Positions 1 through 12,480 of a stretch of 64,000 nt of DNA are shown one piece after another. The DNA is taken from NCBI RefSeq assembly GCF_000208745.1, contig NC_030856.1, positions 3,508,872 through 3,572,871 of the forward strand, read 5' to 3'. The position numbers were made by a program, and so were the translations under genes. The notes beneath the pieces are model-generated. The model was given only the letters and a program-made list of their open reading frames with translations, searched no databases and was not told the origin of the DNA. Within the stretch, counting starts at the first letter, position 1. The number at the start of each line of letters is the position of its first letter. This DNA comes from Theobroma cacao. Its lineage: Eukaryota > Streptophyta > Magnoliopsida > Malvales > Malvaceae.

Positions 1-576
1 ATGCTTTCCTTTTCTTTTTCATATATAGACATTGTTTTATTTGGAGATTGTAGCTAGCTAGACACCATTATTGCCAGTCCAAGAGGTGACACTTTGGAGA
101 TTGAATAGCATTTAATTTTCAGGTGTTTTGGTCTTGAGATGAGTGGCAACATTAATTCTTTTGGATCTGTTGAATTAGCTTTTGTATATAAAAGAAGGTA
201 TACCTCCTCAAACATGGAAAATCCCCTTTCAAACCCATAATTTTAAAGAAAGAAAATCCTAATTTAATAGATTAGTTGCCAACTAAGGACAAGCATTGTT
301 GATGTGACATTTATTTTGGTATATTCTAACACTCGTTGACTAGATTCAATTGGATAGGATTCTTAATTTTGATGAGATTTATGGGTAGTGATTAAACAAT
401 GGAAGTGTTGACAATGGAGGTTCTAAGTCCCTTGCATCTAAGAAAGAAATGAATTTGTTCAATTGACACTGCTTTGGTACATATAGAAAGTAAGCTAATA
501 CCATAGCCATATTTCTTACGTGACTTCCAACAAATTTGAGACTTCAGTATGGCAAAATATTGGGTATTTGAATAAA
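1..576. other. No gene recognised
   Basis: AT-rich DNA without a coding stretch or repeat structure I can identify. Nothing here resembles the CNL or receptor-kinase copies to the right. Confidence 0.4.
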
Positions 577-859
577 TTACAATACAAATAGAGAAAGAAA
601 AAAGAAAGAGACTAAATAGAAAGGGGAAGTGGAAAGATCCCCAAAATCAATTAATTGTAAGTGGAAGGAGCAAAGCCCAACTTTGTTGGCAACAAAGTCA
701 TGTTCCCACAGATGATTTTGTTCTTGTTGCAGAGCGTTGTCAATAATATTTACTTCCAGGCTGTCTTTTGGTAAATAGAAGCCGATAATGGTTCTCTGGA
801 TCAAGCTCAAATATAGCTCCATCTTCAAAAATGAATTGCAAATCCTGACACTGAAGACA

Positions 860-1081
860 AAATCAAGCCTTGTTATTGCTTTTAATAAAAGCAAATAAAA
901 TTTGAAGGGTGTTCAGCTGGGCAATTACTAGTTCCCAAGTAACAGTTTTAACTGCTACTTTCCTGTACCAAATTCCCAAGCAACGATTCTTAGAGCTTCC
1001 AGGACTAAAGAAACCAAGCTCAAGGATTCCGTCCATCACTAACAGACTGGGAGGAGGCGGAGATATCGATTCCATCAGCAA
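860..1081 (-). pseudogene. B-lectin domain fragment of a G-type lectin receptor kinase
   Basis: The reverse strand reads a B-lectin segment with the words LELGFFSPGSSKNR and LGIWYRKV followed by TVTWE, the hallmark of the N-terminal bulb-type lectin domain of S-locus (G-type lectin) receptor kinases. In intact members this extracellular domain follows a signal peptide and is followed by the S-locus glycoprotein, PAN, transmembrane and kinase regions. Here the usual tryptophan/arginine motif that follows (VWVANR) is broken and the reading frame soon loses similarity. It lies downstream, on the same strand, of another RLK relic, so it is probably the 5' remnant of the next tandem copy. A reading frame at 577-894 continues on the same strand but I do not recognise it. 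Confidence 0.6.
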
Positions 1082-1344
1082 TACTTGAAAACAATATTAG
1101 TAAAACAGTGTTGGTGAACATGGAAGACAGAATGTCCTTTTAAACTTTCAGAGCTTGTAAAACTCATAGAAAAACTTTTCAGTTTGGCAGATTTTAGAGA
1201 GCAAACATATTTAAACTGATGATCGTTGACTAGTATGCAAATCTTCCTTGAAAAGACCAAACTTTTCAGGTTGCATAGAATTCTTATTTCTAATTTTTAT
1301 GAAGCTTCAGTGCAGTCATCTTGTATTGTCTCTGTGAATCAAAT

Positions 1345-1381
1345 ATATAAATAAATATATATATATATATATATATATATT
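1345..1381. repeat. AT-dinucleotide microsatellite
   Basis: A run of alternating A and T about 28 bases long at its purest, preceded by AT-rich imperfect copies. Likely length-polymorphic. Confidence 0.85.
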
Positions 1382-1525
1382 ACCCACAAATAGACACTTG
1401 CAGGGCGCTAAGCTCAAACTGGGACTAAACCACTGGTATCAAAGCATAAGGTACATGACATACTGACTGATAGCCTATAATAATGGCTTGGAGATAAAAG
1501 AGCTAAGTATACAGTTTATCAATTA

Positions 1526-3030
1526 TCAAGCATCTAGTACTGACAGAGTTATTTCATTTGTGGGAGACGATACATTCTTGTCTGATGAAGAATCTTATTC
1601 AAGTGGACTTTTCTTAAACAAAACACCAGGTTGTTTGGGGTGTGGCAATTCATTTTCGCTTCCCAATGTCAGAATCACAAATGACATACTTGGCCTATCC
1701 TCTGGATATGCTGTTGTAAACTTAAACGACTGATAATGGATGAATTGTATCACTTCTGATAGATTGCAAAGACTCTCCTAAGCATTCGTCAACAAGTTTT
1801 AAAGGACTGCCTTATTTACATAATCTTCATGCCTGCAGCAAATTGAAACCCTTTTAGGTTTTATCAATCCAAGATAGGCAACAAAAAATTGATTATAAAA
1901 ATATCTGCTGAAACTGACATGTTCAACAAGGTTGCCGCTTTGTGTTGGATGGTAAAGCCCTCTATTTTTTCTTCCCACTTATTATCTCCATCAATAATAT
2001 ACCAAAGCTAAAGAGATCTGATTTTACTGGAAGCAGTCCATCAATAGCATATTCCGTGCCATATAACCACTGCAGAACATTATCAAAAGCAATAAATATA
2101 TGAGGGTATGTAGACATTATGAAAATAAAGTGAAAGTTAGTAAGTTCCAACCACTCTTTTAGCGTTCCCTTCAGTTTGGTCTCCTCCAAAAGTTCTAGCC
2201 AGTCCAAAATCTGAAACTTTTGGATTCATCTCACTATCAAGCAGAACGTTATTAGTTTTGAGATCTCTGTGAATAAAAAAAAATTATTCAAATGAAATGG
2301 CAAAGAATCTAATTAACTCGTTTGAAGAAACTTTGGATTTGCTAGCATCACCATTAACAAAGTGTTTTTTTTTTTTTTGTTTATTTTGCAAAGGACAACT
2401 TGGCACGATCTCTGTAAAGGAAATGACTGACAGTGAACAACCCCAAAAGCACAACACAGTGTTAATGCAGGAAGTTTTATCCTAAGCTTATCTTTCAATT
2501 CTGTATGATGAAATTTGATAAAGAAAAGCATACATGAACAAAAACAAAAAAAGCATTGAAAACAAGAGAAAATGTAGACTCCTACCTGATTCTGAAGCAG
2601 ACATTTTAACATATAGATCCTGCCCTTTTGATTGAAATTGTCTGTAATCAATCAGATGATGAAACCGAAGGGCTCAACCACTACCTATTCCTCTGTTATC
2701 TGAACTAGTGTATGCCATATAGGAATAGTTCTACAGATACTTAGCCCTGCGTCCCTTAAAATTCATACTTTTAGTTACCCAAGAATGTGTAGCATCTTGC
2801 ATTTTCAAATCTTTTAAATCTGACAAATCCATCTCTACTTTGGCAGTTGAATGGCTTATTGTGCTTACACCTTTGGGACCAGTCTGATGAGTTCTATCTT
2901 TCGGGAAATTCAGGCTTAAACATCAGCTTTCAGGGAATTAAGGCTTGAATCCTTTAAAAAGTGCAAGCTGAGCACCATCACGATTCCTTTTTGAACCACA
3001 AAGTCCATATCTGTCACAGTAGTCTCTTGG
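1526..3030 (-). pseudogene. G-type lectin S-receptor-like Ser/Thr kinase, decayed (S-domain end to C-terminus)
   Basis: Reading the minus strand from about 3030 downward one meets pieces of an S-locus-type receptor kinase in the correct order: an S-domain end (RYGLCGSK, then KGFKP), a PAN region (WVTKSMNF and AYTSSDN), the LIDYRQFQ / QDLY stretch before the membrane segment, the catalytic-loop exon around 2160-2275 ([15 protein letters not shown], then [17 protein letters not shown]), the APE-type exon near 1965-2070 ([21 protein letters not shown]), and the last exon ending in a typical TNEITLSVLDA tail with a stop at 1526-1528. The glycine-loop exon is missing or unreadable, and stops and frameshifts separate the pieces. 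In life such proteins are plasma-membrane receptors with an extracellular lectin part and a cytosolic kinase. It lies just 3' of the intact CNL gene and is paralogous to the copy at 13.2-15.4 kb. Confidence 0.75.
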
Positions 3031-3359
3031 AGCAAATGAGAAAAGCATCCAAGCTTGCTTTCTGCATTTCATGTGTAGTCCTGTGATCAATGATTTCTAT
3101 TTGAGACGCTTTGGATGGTTGACATATATAATAGAAATACCAGGTGGGTAGATCATGCATTGTTTTCATAAGATGATGTGATTGAGTGACTTTTGATGAA
3201 TGCAGAATACACAAAGTGCAGCAGAAAACAAATTATAAACATTGAGGTCCCAGATAATTTGTATTTTTCAATAATATGCAGCTTGTTCCTCTAATCATTC
3301 TCTTGAGTGGACAAACATAACTTCAATGACTTACTTGTATTAAATGATTTCCAATTCAT

Positions 3360-3478
3360 GAACCAGTTGAGACCAGTGTGGATGCGTTTTCTCACATCTG
3401 ATAGGTTGCAGGACAGTCCTAAGAATTCACCACCGAGTTCAACAGGGGTGCCTTCCTCTCATAATCTCCATGCCTGCA
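3360..3478 (-). pseudogene. Truncated last exon of a receptor-like kinase
   Basis: The minus strand shows an intron-end TGCAG followed by an exon start encoding AWRL/GMEIM-like residues, then degraded sequence corresponding to the start of the last kinase exon (E..PVEL.., then S.NLS..RK.IH). The same 5' part of this exon recurs at about 17830-17925, 38400-38497 and 46200-46340. It is cut off in the middle of the exon and joined to unrelated sequence, so it is a stray duplicate rather than part of the RLK relic to its left. Confidence 0.5.
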
Positions 3479-3575
3479 GCAAATTGAAAACCTTTTAGTC
3501 ATTTTATTAAAGTATTTTAATTCATAATAATTAAAGTATTTTATTTAAGTGTTAAAGTTCTATTTATAGTAGTAG

Positions 3576-3622
3576 TAATTATTATTATTATTATTATTAT
3601 TATTATGAGTGTGTGTGTGTGT
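3576..3622. repeat. ATT trinucleotide run followed by GT run
   Basis: About ten ATT units (3579-3606) directly followed by a short GT dinucleotide run. The surrounding 3500-3970 stretch is AT-rich 3' flank of the CNL gene with no other feature seen. Confidence 0.8.
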
Positions 3623-3971
3623 CTTTTTTTGTTTTAAAATTTGAAAAAAAAAATTAAAACCAAATTTGAAAAATGTGAGTGAAAATGAAAATAAAGGAAA
3701 GGGGTAGGACGTGTCAGATAGCAATTGGCTGAGATATGCAGATTGAAGGGTGTTTAGTTGGAGATTTTTCTATCATTCATAAAATTAAAGACTTGGTTTT
3801 ATGTTTATATTAAAAAAGAGAAATTATTTAGCAAATGAGAAATTAAGAGATAAAAATATTTAGCAAATGAGAAAGAGATGAAAATAAACTCACAATTAAT
3901 GTTTGCTGTTTTTAATAAGAAGCAAGAGCCTTGCACCCTCATTTAATCAAACACCTCTTCTCCATCTCATT

Positions 3972-6884
3972 CTACCAATACTGAACAAAGGGAGAAAGGA
4001 CATCCTTAGCATCAGGCTGATCCCATTCCACTGATTCCCACCATTCTCTCGGGCTTACTATGATTCGTTTTAGAAAAGGAGGAGGCAATGGTTTCCCATT
4101 TTCAACAAGGGGAAGAGACAATGGGATCCTCTTTACTTCTGGACAATCGAATAATGTGACATGTTGGAGAGAATCTACAGGAATCACAAGTCCACCACGG
4201 CATATGCTTTTCAATTTTGGTAATTCTTCCAAGACTAATGATTTTAATTTGGGAAGAATAAATGTTGTTCCTTCTCGTTCCTGATTTTCTTCTGATGCTA
4301 TTATTTCCTCCATTTCATAACAATTTCCAACTATAATTTCCTCTAAGTTTTGGAGGCTTTGCAACAGCTCAACTGGATACAACTTCTTAATCTCGTAACA
4401 AGAATACAGTTTCAGTGTTTTAAGAGAAGAGAAGAAGGCAGGTGGTGTTGGAGCATGAGAGGTAGATTCAATTTCTGCTGCTACTCCTACTCTCACAACT
4501 TCACGCAAGTTCCACAATGACTCAAGCCATAGCTCCTCAACGTTGTGAAGTGCGTTGCAAGACCATGATGACAAGTCAACCACACACTCTATCCCTTCAC
4601 ACCTCCGAATTCTACATTTCTTCAAGTCAGTTGCCTTACGAAACAAAGGAATATGGCTTAAACATTTGAAATCATTACACCCCTCAATACGTAAAGTATG
4701 AAGGTCATTTGGGAGCACTACATCGTCACACCTTTCTATCTCCAAATTTGTGAATTCAACATTTTTCTCAATTTCGTTGAAATCTGGGGAATACCCAATA
4801 TAAATATTCACATCTGGTCCCACTTGAAAATCGAAAGATGTAGGCCATTTACCTTGTGTAGACTCTGCATATTTCTTAAACTCTTGCATGTCGCAAAATG
4901 AACATGAAACACACTCAAGCTTCCTCAATTTGCCTACTTCTTCCCCCCTTAAATGTAACTCCACCAGTAAGCATTGCAGATGAGAAATCTTCACTAATAT
5001 TCCCATTGGTAGCTCCTTTAGATGCGTTGACCCTAGACGAAAATATCTAAGGTTTTGTAACATTTCTATACCATGAGGAAACTCCTCAATGCTTGTACTA
5101 AAAAGGTCCAACTTTCTCAGTGCTCTGAGCTCTGCTAATGAAGGCACATATTTTAACATGTGACAATTAGCAAGTATCAATGCATTGAGATTTTTCAACT
5201 TAGAGATGGAATTGGGTAGATTCTCAATCTCATAATTACCAGAAAGATTTAGAACTTTTAGCCCAAGCATGTGCTCAAAGAAAGATTCTGAAATCCTTTT
5301 TAAGTCACAATATTGCAATATCAAAGTTGACAAATGAGGACATTCAGGTGATATGTGAGCAGGGATTTCTATTAATTTTGAATTTCGCATCAAAGAAACC
5401 TTCTCAACACTCGTTGTCCATTCTTGCTCACTTGGTAGTTCCTCCAACTGCACATTGGCTTTTACCATGAACTGATGACCTTTAATATACAATGCCAGGT
5501 CTCTCAAAACATCATGCATCTTAACTCCTCTTTCATCCAAATAAGTTTCATCCCTCTCTAACAAGCAATTATTTTCAAGCTTATTTAAAATGCTATGGCC
5601 TCTGTCATGCATTTCTTTTCTAGTCCTCAAGCCATCAAGGAGTCCTTCATCTATCCAGTTTTCAATTAATTCAACTTTTTCAATCACAAAATCTTCAGGA
5701 TACAAGGAGCAATATAAGAAACAATTTTGAATTTTTGGATCTTTCAAATGGTCATAACTGAACCTCAAACGCTCAAATATTTCAACATCTGATCCTTTCA
5801 CACTTTTCACATGCTCTTCTAATTCAGTTAATGCATTTCTCCACTCACAAATATCATTTACCCCCTTCATGCTTTCAGCTATTGTGACAATGCTAAGTGG
5901 TAAACCGCCACAGTGCTCAACAATTTTGTTGACAATGTCTTTTAAATTTTGATCTTGTACAACACTATGCCCCACATGATCTAAGAATAAGTTCATGGAC
6001 TCTGTCTTTGAAAGTGGTTGCACTTTGACCACCTTACAATCCATAGATTGACAAACCTCAATCGATCTACTAGTGAGTACAACTTTCCTCTCCATGCCTA
6101 GTATTGGTTCAGGGATTCCCACATCCAATAAAGAAAATCGTTTCCAAACATCATCTAAAATTAACACATATCTTTTTCTCTCCAAAACATCCTTTATTGT
6201 TGTTGCTTGTTGCAATTTATTTTTAGGAAGAGATTGTTTAAGAGAATCTGCGATATCTTCTTGCAATTTGAAAATATTCAAATTTTTTGATACAGTGACC
6301 CATATCACTTTATCAAACTTCTCACTTTCCTTTAACAATTGATTATTGATATGCTTCATGATGGTAGTTTTCCCTATACCACCCATTCCACATATTCCAA
6401 TCATTCCAACCTTATCACCCATCAAATACTTCCAAATTTGCTCTATTACATCAATTTCACCTTTTATATTTGGTGTTGGTAATGTCACCCCAGCGGTTGG
6501 AGGCCCATCAACTGCCACACCGTTAGGGAAACTACCTTGTTGGTGAATTTCCTTTACCTCTTCAATCTTTCGACAAACAAATTTTCCAAAATGACCACGT
6601 AAGAAGTATGAAACAACACGGAACTTGGTTTCAATCTTTTCCATTTCAGTGTTTACCTTTTCTACATCTTTAAACCAATTCTCCACTTCTTTCTTCACCA
6701 CTTTTCCATGACGAAGCTCCGCTTCCTTTTTTAATACGAGGTCTTCCTTTTGATCATTTAGATCATTCACTTTTCTTCGAAGATCATTCATATGTTCTTC
6801 AAGTTTCGGGTGATGATCTATGTATGTACAGATTGGACCACCAAAGCACTTTATTGCTTCAAAAATTGGCCCTATAAGCTCCAT
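3972..6884 (-). CDS. CC-NB-LRR disease resistance protein (RPS2/At4g27190-like), intact
   Basis: A single open reading frame of 970 residues with the layout of an intracellular plant immune receptor. Residues 1-110 form a charged, coiled-coil-like N-terminus containing KKEVENWFKDVEKV. The NB-ARC switch domain shows the P-loop GMGGIGKTT (166-174), RNBS-A (FDKVIWVTVS, 190-199), kinase-2 LILDDVW (241-247), RNBS-B VVLTSRS (268-274), GLPL inside CGGLPLSI (325-332), RNBS-D NCFLYCSLYPEDF (387-399) and MHD (456-458). Irregular leucine-rich repeats run from about 490 to 930. No residue essential to nucleotide binding is missing and the length is normal. The ATG is followed by MELIGPIFEAIKCFGGP, which recurs at the same point in the paralogues at 42179 and 49670. 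It is the only undamaged CNL of the window. Members of this class act in the cytosol, recognising pathogen effectors directly or through a guarded host protein; the target here is unknown. Confidence 0.93.
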   Translation of the reverse strand: MELIGPIFEAIKCFGGPICTYIDHHPKLEEHMNDLRRKVNDLNDQKEDLVLKKEAELRHGKVVKKEVENWFKDVEKVNTEMEKIETKFRVVSYFLRGHFGKFVCRKIEEVKEIHQQGSFPNGVAVDGPPTAGVTLPTPNIKGEIDVIEQIWKYLMGDKVGMIGICGMGGIGKTTIMKHINNQLLKESEKFDKVIWVTVSKNLNIFKLQEDIADSLKQSLPKNKLQQATTIKDVLERKRYVLILDDVWKRFSLLDVGIPEPILGMERKVVLTSRSIEVCQSMDCKVVKVQPLSKTESMNLFLDHVGHSVVQDQNLKDIVNKIVEHCGGLPLSIVTIAESMKGVNDICEWRNALTELEEHVKSVKGSDVEIFERLRFSYDHLKDPKIQNCFLYCSLYPEDFVIEKVELIENWIDEGLLDGLRTRKEMHDRGHSILNKLENNCLLERDETYLDERGVKMHDVLRDLALYIKGHQFMVKANVQLEELPSEQEWTTSVEKVSLMRNSKLIEIPAHISPECPHLSTLILQYCDLKRISESFFEHMLGLKVLNLSGNYEIENLPNSISKLKNLNALILANCHMLKYVPSLAELRALRKLDLFSTSIEEFPHGIEMLQNLRYFRLGSTHLKELPMGILVKISHLQCLLVELHLRGEEVGKLRKLECVSCSFCDMQEFKKYAESTQGKWPTSFDFQVGPDVNIYIGYSPDFNEIEKNVEFTNLEIERCDDVVLPNDLHTLRIEGCNDFKCLSHIPLFRKATDLKKCRIRRCEGIECVVDLSSWSCNALHNVEELWLESLWNLREVVRVGVAAEIESTSHAPTPPAFFSSLKTLKLYSCYEIKKLYPVELLQSLQNLEEIIVGNCYEMEEIIASEENQEREGTTFILPKLKSLVLEELPKLKSICRGGLVIPVDSLQHVTLFDCPEVKRIPLSLPLVENGKPLPPPFLKRIIVSPREWWESVEWDQPDAKDVLSPFVQYW
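6368..6389 (-). promoter_or_regulatory. Candidate miR482/miR2118-type target in the P-loop codons
   Basis: The 22 bases encoding GMGGIGKT read GGAATGGG on the sense strand, followed by a GG-T-ATAGGGAAAA end. This is the classic place where miR482/2118-family microRNAs pair with NLR transcripts and start phased siRNA production. Pairing to my recollection of the family consensus is good at the 5' end of the site with a few mismatches, so this is an inference. The equivalent bases are at 20958-20979, 30358-30379, 41647-41668 and 49151-49172 in the paralogues. Confidence 0.4.
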
Positions 6885-9800
6885 ATAAGCTATTCCCTGT
6901 AGTTTAATAAACCAAGATATATTATATCTCCATATGACATAAGCTACTCCCTCTTTATACTAAAATTCTATATTTTCCATATAATATAGAATATGTTAGA
7001 AAAAAATGTTACTAAATAAAAGATTTTTACCAATTCTTCTTAAGAAAAAACATAATATTTTTGAAAACAATATAAGAAAAAAGATGTTTTTGTTTCCATC
7101 ATGTTTGAGTATAATATTTACATTTCCAACACTGTTTATATCTAAATGAATGTATTCATTTTGCCCCTTAAAGAACCATCGCAAATTCTTGAATATATCA
7201 TATCTATATGGTTCCTAGTTTTGATCATTACAACAATAATAAAAGGATGGTGAGAATGGAGAAGTCAATCTACTATAAATATATAAATAACAAAATTTTG
7301 ATAAAAGAAGGAAACGATTTAAAATTGATAACTTCCTCTTCTAACACATACACATATTAAATAAATGTTATATATTTATTAATCAATGCAAAATTTTAAT
7401 TTTCATATTGAAAGACTAAATTTACTAAATTTGATTATCCATTTTACACATTTAATAAAAATTTAAGTTAGAATATGTAAGAATATCTAATTGTTAGCGT
7501 TAATAACTGTAGAAATTACCATTTAATGTTGAAAATGGATATTTTGACAAAAAAAAATACAGGTATAATGCTAAAAAAACCCTTGAATTATTTACGAAAA
7601 TTTAAAAAAAATTATTCTTTTATTATGTTCAACCATGCCCTTATGCTTTTATTTAATTTATATTAAATAAGCCTTTATAACTAATAGTTGATTAATTGTT
7701 ATTAATCAAAATATCTCTCGTCATTTTATACTCACGTGGTGTTGATGTGGCGTTGATGTGTGGAGTAAAGAATGAGATATGATTATGTCATCATACCACA
7801 TCAACAAGCTTTAAAATATCTTAAACAATAATTACAAGAATAAACTGAGAATGCAGAATGACATTAAAAATACATAATTTCTTCTACAAATTATTTGGAA
7901 AGACGAAGAGCAGAGGTTAAGTTGACCAGTCAATAATTAATTCCTTGGCTCCTTGTTAGGTACTACTCCTATCTTGAGAGGACGTTGGTTAAATATGGGG
8001 AGAAAGGGACTGTCAAAAAAAAATTATCGGGAGAAAGGGAAGATTAATATATAATTATTCATAAACAGTTGTTTTTATACTAGAGCTAGAATATTTCCTT
8101 ATATTGGAGGTTTATTATAAAATAAATCAGGGCTAGTACAACTAATCTATTTAAACTTAACGGCCATTTTTTCTTTTGATGGGAAAAATAAAAACAAAGA
8201 GAATTTCACAAACATCTCATATAAGATTAATAAATGTCATATATTTGTATTAAATAAATGTCAGGTATCAATGTAAAGTTTTAATTTTGATATTCAAAGA
8301 CTAAATTTAGTACATTTGATTATTTTCATATATTCAGTTTACACATTTAATACAAATTTAAATTAGATAATTAGGTAAGAATTTCTAATTGTTAGCCTAA
8401 ATGAATATTGAAATGACCACTTAATGTTAAAAATGGATATTTTCATGCAAAAGCATATATTTGATAGCATAACTCAAACAAAAGAAAAACTTTATACTAT
8501 TAAAATTTGCACTGATTCCATTTCGTTCTTTTCTAATTGTTTCATAATGCTTGTATTGTCTATTATTTCTATTAATTTTTTTTAACAATTACTCCTAATT
8601 TGAATTTTCAGTACTTATTACTAATATAATAGTTAGTCAACAATTTACAGTCAAAATTTACCTTATATAATTACTTATTGCTTTACCTTACAAATATGAG
8701 ATGTTGGTACATTTTTGTTAGAGACTATAGTTGCTTAGGTTATTTTAATCCTTTTTTTCCCATATATTTTGTCTACTAATATTTAGTTTTATGGTTCCCT
8801 AGTCTCAATTCCATCATCAAAAGTTTGATTTCTTCTTTTTGTATGCCTCTTTGAATTATTCAATTCGATCTTTATATATATTTTGACCTCTTTGATTTAT
8901 TATTATTTGGTAATTATGTATTTCGAAGTCCTTGCTGAATTATTCAATTTCTTTATTTTTTTAGTAAATTGTTTTACTATGCTCATATTTGTAAATTTTC
9001 ATCAAAATCAATTACTCTTCCAACTATCAAGATCTTTAAGACATTATTGATCAACATGCATAATTCCAATTTTTTTTTTTGGCAATTTTTTAATGTTCTT
9101 ATTTAGATTCTAAATTAAAAGAATTATTGTAAATAACATCATCACCCTTGTACTGAACTGACTAAATATAGTTTTGAATAATAATAAACATCATCTAGGC
9201 CAAAAATAATAATAAAATATTAAACATCAATGACCAAAGAAATATTAAGCATTTTGAATATTCGTAAAGATTTTCAATTGAGTCTCCTTGATGAATTATT
9301 CAATTTCTTTATTTTTTAAGTAAATTGTTTTACTTTATTCGTATTTGTAAATTTTCATTAAAATCATTTATTCTTCTAATTATCAAGATCTTTACGACGT
9401 TGTTCATTGCATGGGAAAATTTTCATTAAAATCATATATTTTATGTTGTTATCAATATTCCTAACTAAAAAGTATATATTGTAAATAAAATCCTCAACCT
9501 CGCATTGCACGGGCTAAATCTAGTTTTCAATAACATCACCTAAAATAATAATAATAATAATAAACATCAAACAACCAAGCAAATATTAATCATTTTGAAT
9601 AGTGTAATCTATCCATACGTAAGGAATAGTATATCTTTTCGATAATTAGAACAAGAAAGCTTGTGAAAACAACAATATATCTCAAAAAAGACATTTGAAA
9701 AATACTTGCCAGAATAAACAGAGAATGACATACAAAACACCTGGTTTCTTCTTCAAATTATTTGGAAAGATGAAGCCCAAAGGTCAATTAAAATGATCCA

Positions 9801-12480
9801 CAAACCTCCCTGACTCTTTGTTCAGCACAAACTTCTTAGGCAGAAGAAACAAATTGACATAAAATTAACAAGGAAAATTATTTTAATAAAAATGAAAATT
9901 TTATGTGCTAAAATTTTCAGAATCATTCATTTTCAGTTTTCACTAACTATAATTAATTTTCACCTAATTAAGTGAAAAAAAGCATGACACAGACCAATAA
10001 ACAAAATAATTATGTGGAAGGAAAGATGATGAATCTGTGTTATAAATCTAAAATATGAACCCATATCTATACTAAACAGTTTAATTTACCTAGTCAAATG
10101 AGGCAGATGAGCTGATACTTCTATCCTCAAGGATTCTTGCTTAAGTTTGCAAAAGTAGATCTCCTTGCAAAAAATTGTCAAGAAAATAGCAACAAGCAGA
10201 TCTCCTTCCGAAAATATCCTCTATGAAGGAAAATGAATAATGAAGCACATGAGTTATTGAAAAGTGGGAAAGATTAATATTTATGTAAGAAACTGAAATA
10301 AATGCCCAACTTGTGTCTTAATATTGACATGGAACTTATAATAAGATGAATTTATGTTATAATTTAAGATTCTGATTAATTAATGTTATCAAAGATAAAA
10401 CTAAATCATAAGTACACACAACTTAATTCAGTAAGGCAGTGAAGTGATATTTCTATCCTGAAAAGACCCTCAATTAATTGGAGAAACAAGTGCAGTCAAG
10501 AAAAATAGCAGCAACAAATAGATTATCTCCTTGCAAAAAAGAAATCCCCAATCCTATGAGAGAAGAGAATCAATGGATTATGAAGAAAAAAAATTAAAGT
10601 CGGCAGCACCCAATCAATTGACTCTTTGGTTGATGCATGATTCTTTTTTATCTAAAGAGTAGGCTTTAAATCCCTCTTTCCCCAATTAAAAAGAAAGAAT
10701 AAAAATCAGAAAATATAAAGAAAATGAATTATGAAAAACATGAACTATTGAAAAGTGGGCAAGATGAATATTTGTACGGATCTTATGTTAAGATGGGTTT
10801 GTGTTATAAGGTAAGTTTCTGATTAATTAATGTTACCAAAGATGAAAGCAAATAATAAGCATAGACAGTTTACCTGGGTCAGTGAGGCAGTGAATTAATT
10901 GATACTTCTATCCTCAAAAGGTCTTTATTAATTTTCGGAAACAAGCATGTGGAAGAAAAATAAACAGCAACAAGCAGATGATCTCCTTGCCAAATTAAAA
11001 GAAAATCCTAAACTTAATCTTCCGTGAGAGGAAAATTAATGAATTATGAAGCAAATAAGAGTTAAAAGTCAATCCAAAGTCGTCGCACTAGTTGTGAAGT
11101 CACTTTCCTCGGAGCTGTTTCACAATAATGCAAATGTGAATAGAAGAAAAACTGGCAAAGTAGGACAGAATTATGGGGCCACTTATCCTACTCTCCTTCA
11201 TTATTTGAAAAGATAAATTGTTGAAGAATAGCCCTCAATTGGGGTATTTCCATTCCATCATCCGCTGTTTAAATCAGAAAAAAAGAAGCAGCAAAGCAAA
11301 GCCAAGGTAAGATGATAGCAGCTAGGAAAATCTCTTGTCCAAATATTAATATATATCTTTCGTGCCAAGAGATAATAAATTATGAGAAAAAATAATTAAT
11401 AGTCGTTGGGAAAGGTGAGTCAATGCAGCAAGTCATCGTTAAAATTAAATTATGGGAAAAAAAATAATAGTAGGTGAGACAATGCTGTAAGTCATTGCTA
11501 ACATTGCTAACGTTTGCACCAAACTTTAAATTATGGGGAAAAAATTAATTAATAGTCAATGAGTCAATGCTGCAAGTCGTTGCTAACATTCCGAACGTTT
11601 GAACCAAACTTTAAATTATGGGGAAAAAAATAATTAATAGTCAATGAGTCAATGCTAAAATATTGCTAACATTTGTACAAAACTTTAAATTATGAGAAAA
11701 AAATAATTAATAGATAGTGAGTCAATGCTAACAATATTGCTAACATATGTACAAATCTTATATAAATCTTAATAATTATTATATGAATCTTCTATAAAGC
11801 CGATTGACTTGAGAAAAGATAAACAGGGAAAGTAAGGTTATCCTCGAATTTTTTCTTTTTATTAACATATGACAAGTTCCCAGGCAAAAGCGAAAATTCA
11901 AATTATTTCTATAATGAAGGGCTAATTAACACCTTATTAATTGTTAATTAAGTCTCCTTAAAACTACTCATTCAGATAAATCATAATGTTTTTCCTTTTG
12001 ATATATATAAAAAAGCTGTTCTAACTATATGAATTTGTTCGATCATTGATTTTCTCAATCAATCAGTTAGAGTTGAGCAGCAGATAATGTTTTAAGAAGT
12101 TGACGTGAATAAAATATTGTGAGACAATGAGCAGAGGGAATGAGTAAACAAATATATTACTCGACTCTATAACAAAGAGTAGGAACTTCAAATGTCAATC
12201 TATGATTTAATTATCGGATTAATATGTGCTACTAACACAATCAATGGTCCTGAATATCAAGAGTTGTTTGTTATTAACACTACTCTGAATTAGTATTTGT
12301 AATGTTTTTCCTTTATTCTTAATCAATTCTAGATATGGAAATTTGTTTGACCGTTGGCTTTCTGAATCTATCAGGAATTGAATAGACAAGGTGTTGTTAT
12401 AGGAAAGTTCATGCAATTGAATACATAAAGTGTGAAGTAATGAGCAGCCATTTTTAATTATTGATTAAGTTGCTGCAGTT
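6885..12480. other. Gene-poor AT-rich intergenic DNA with internal duplications
   Basis: Upstream flank of the intact CNL. It contains no coding sequence I recognise. Two internal duplications are visible: about 7370-7560 resembles 8220-8460, and about 8880-9190 resembles 9270-9540. The same DNA recurs beside another CNL at about 33740-35150. Between 7560 and 7830 there is a segment absent from that other copy, of unknown origin. From about 9600 to 11300 the blocks resemble those at 22.0-23.1, 24.8-26.2, 35.9-36.8 and 43.1-44.5 kb, showing that this intergenic DNA was duplicated along with the receptor genes. Confidence 0.6.
11370..11760. repeat. Short minisatellite related to the 55-56 kb array
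   Basis: Four to five imperfect copies of a unit built from AATTATGGGAAAAAAATAAT, a TAATAGTCAATGAGTCAATG word and a TGCTGCAAGTC-TTGCTAACAT word. The same words make up the much longer array at 55.5-56.7 kb. Confidence 0.8.
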
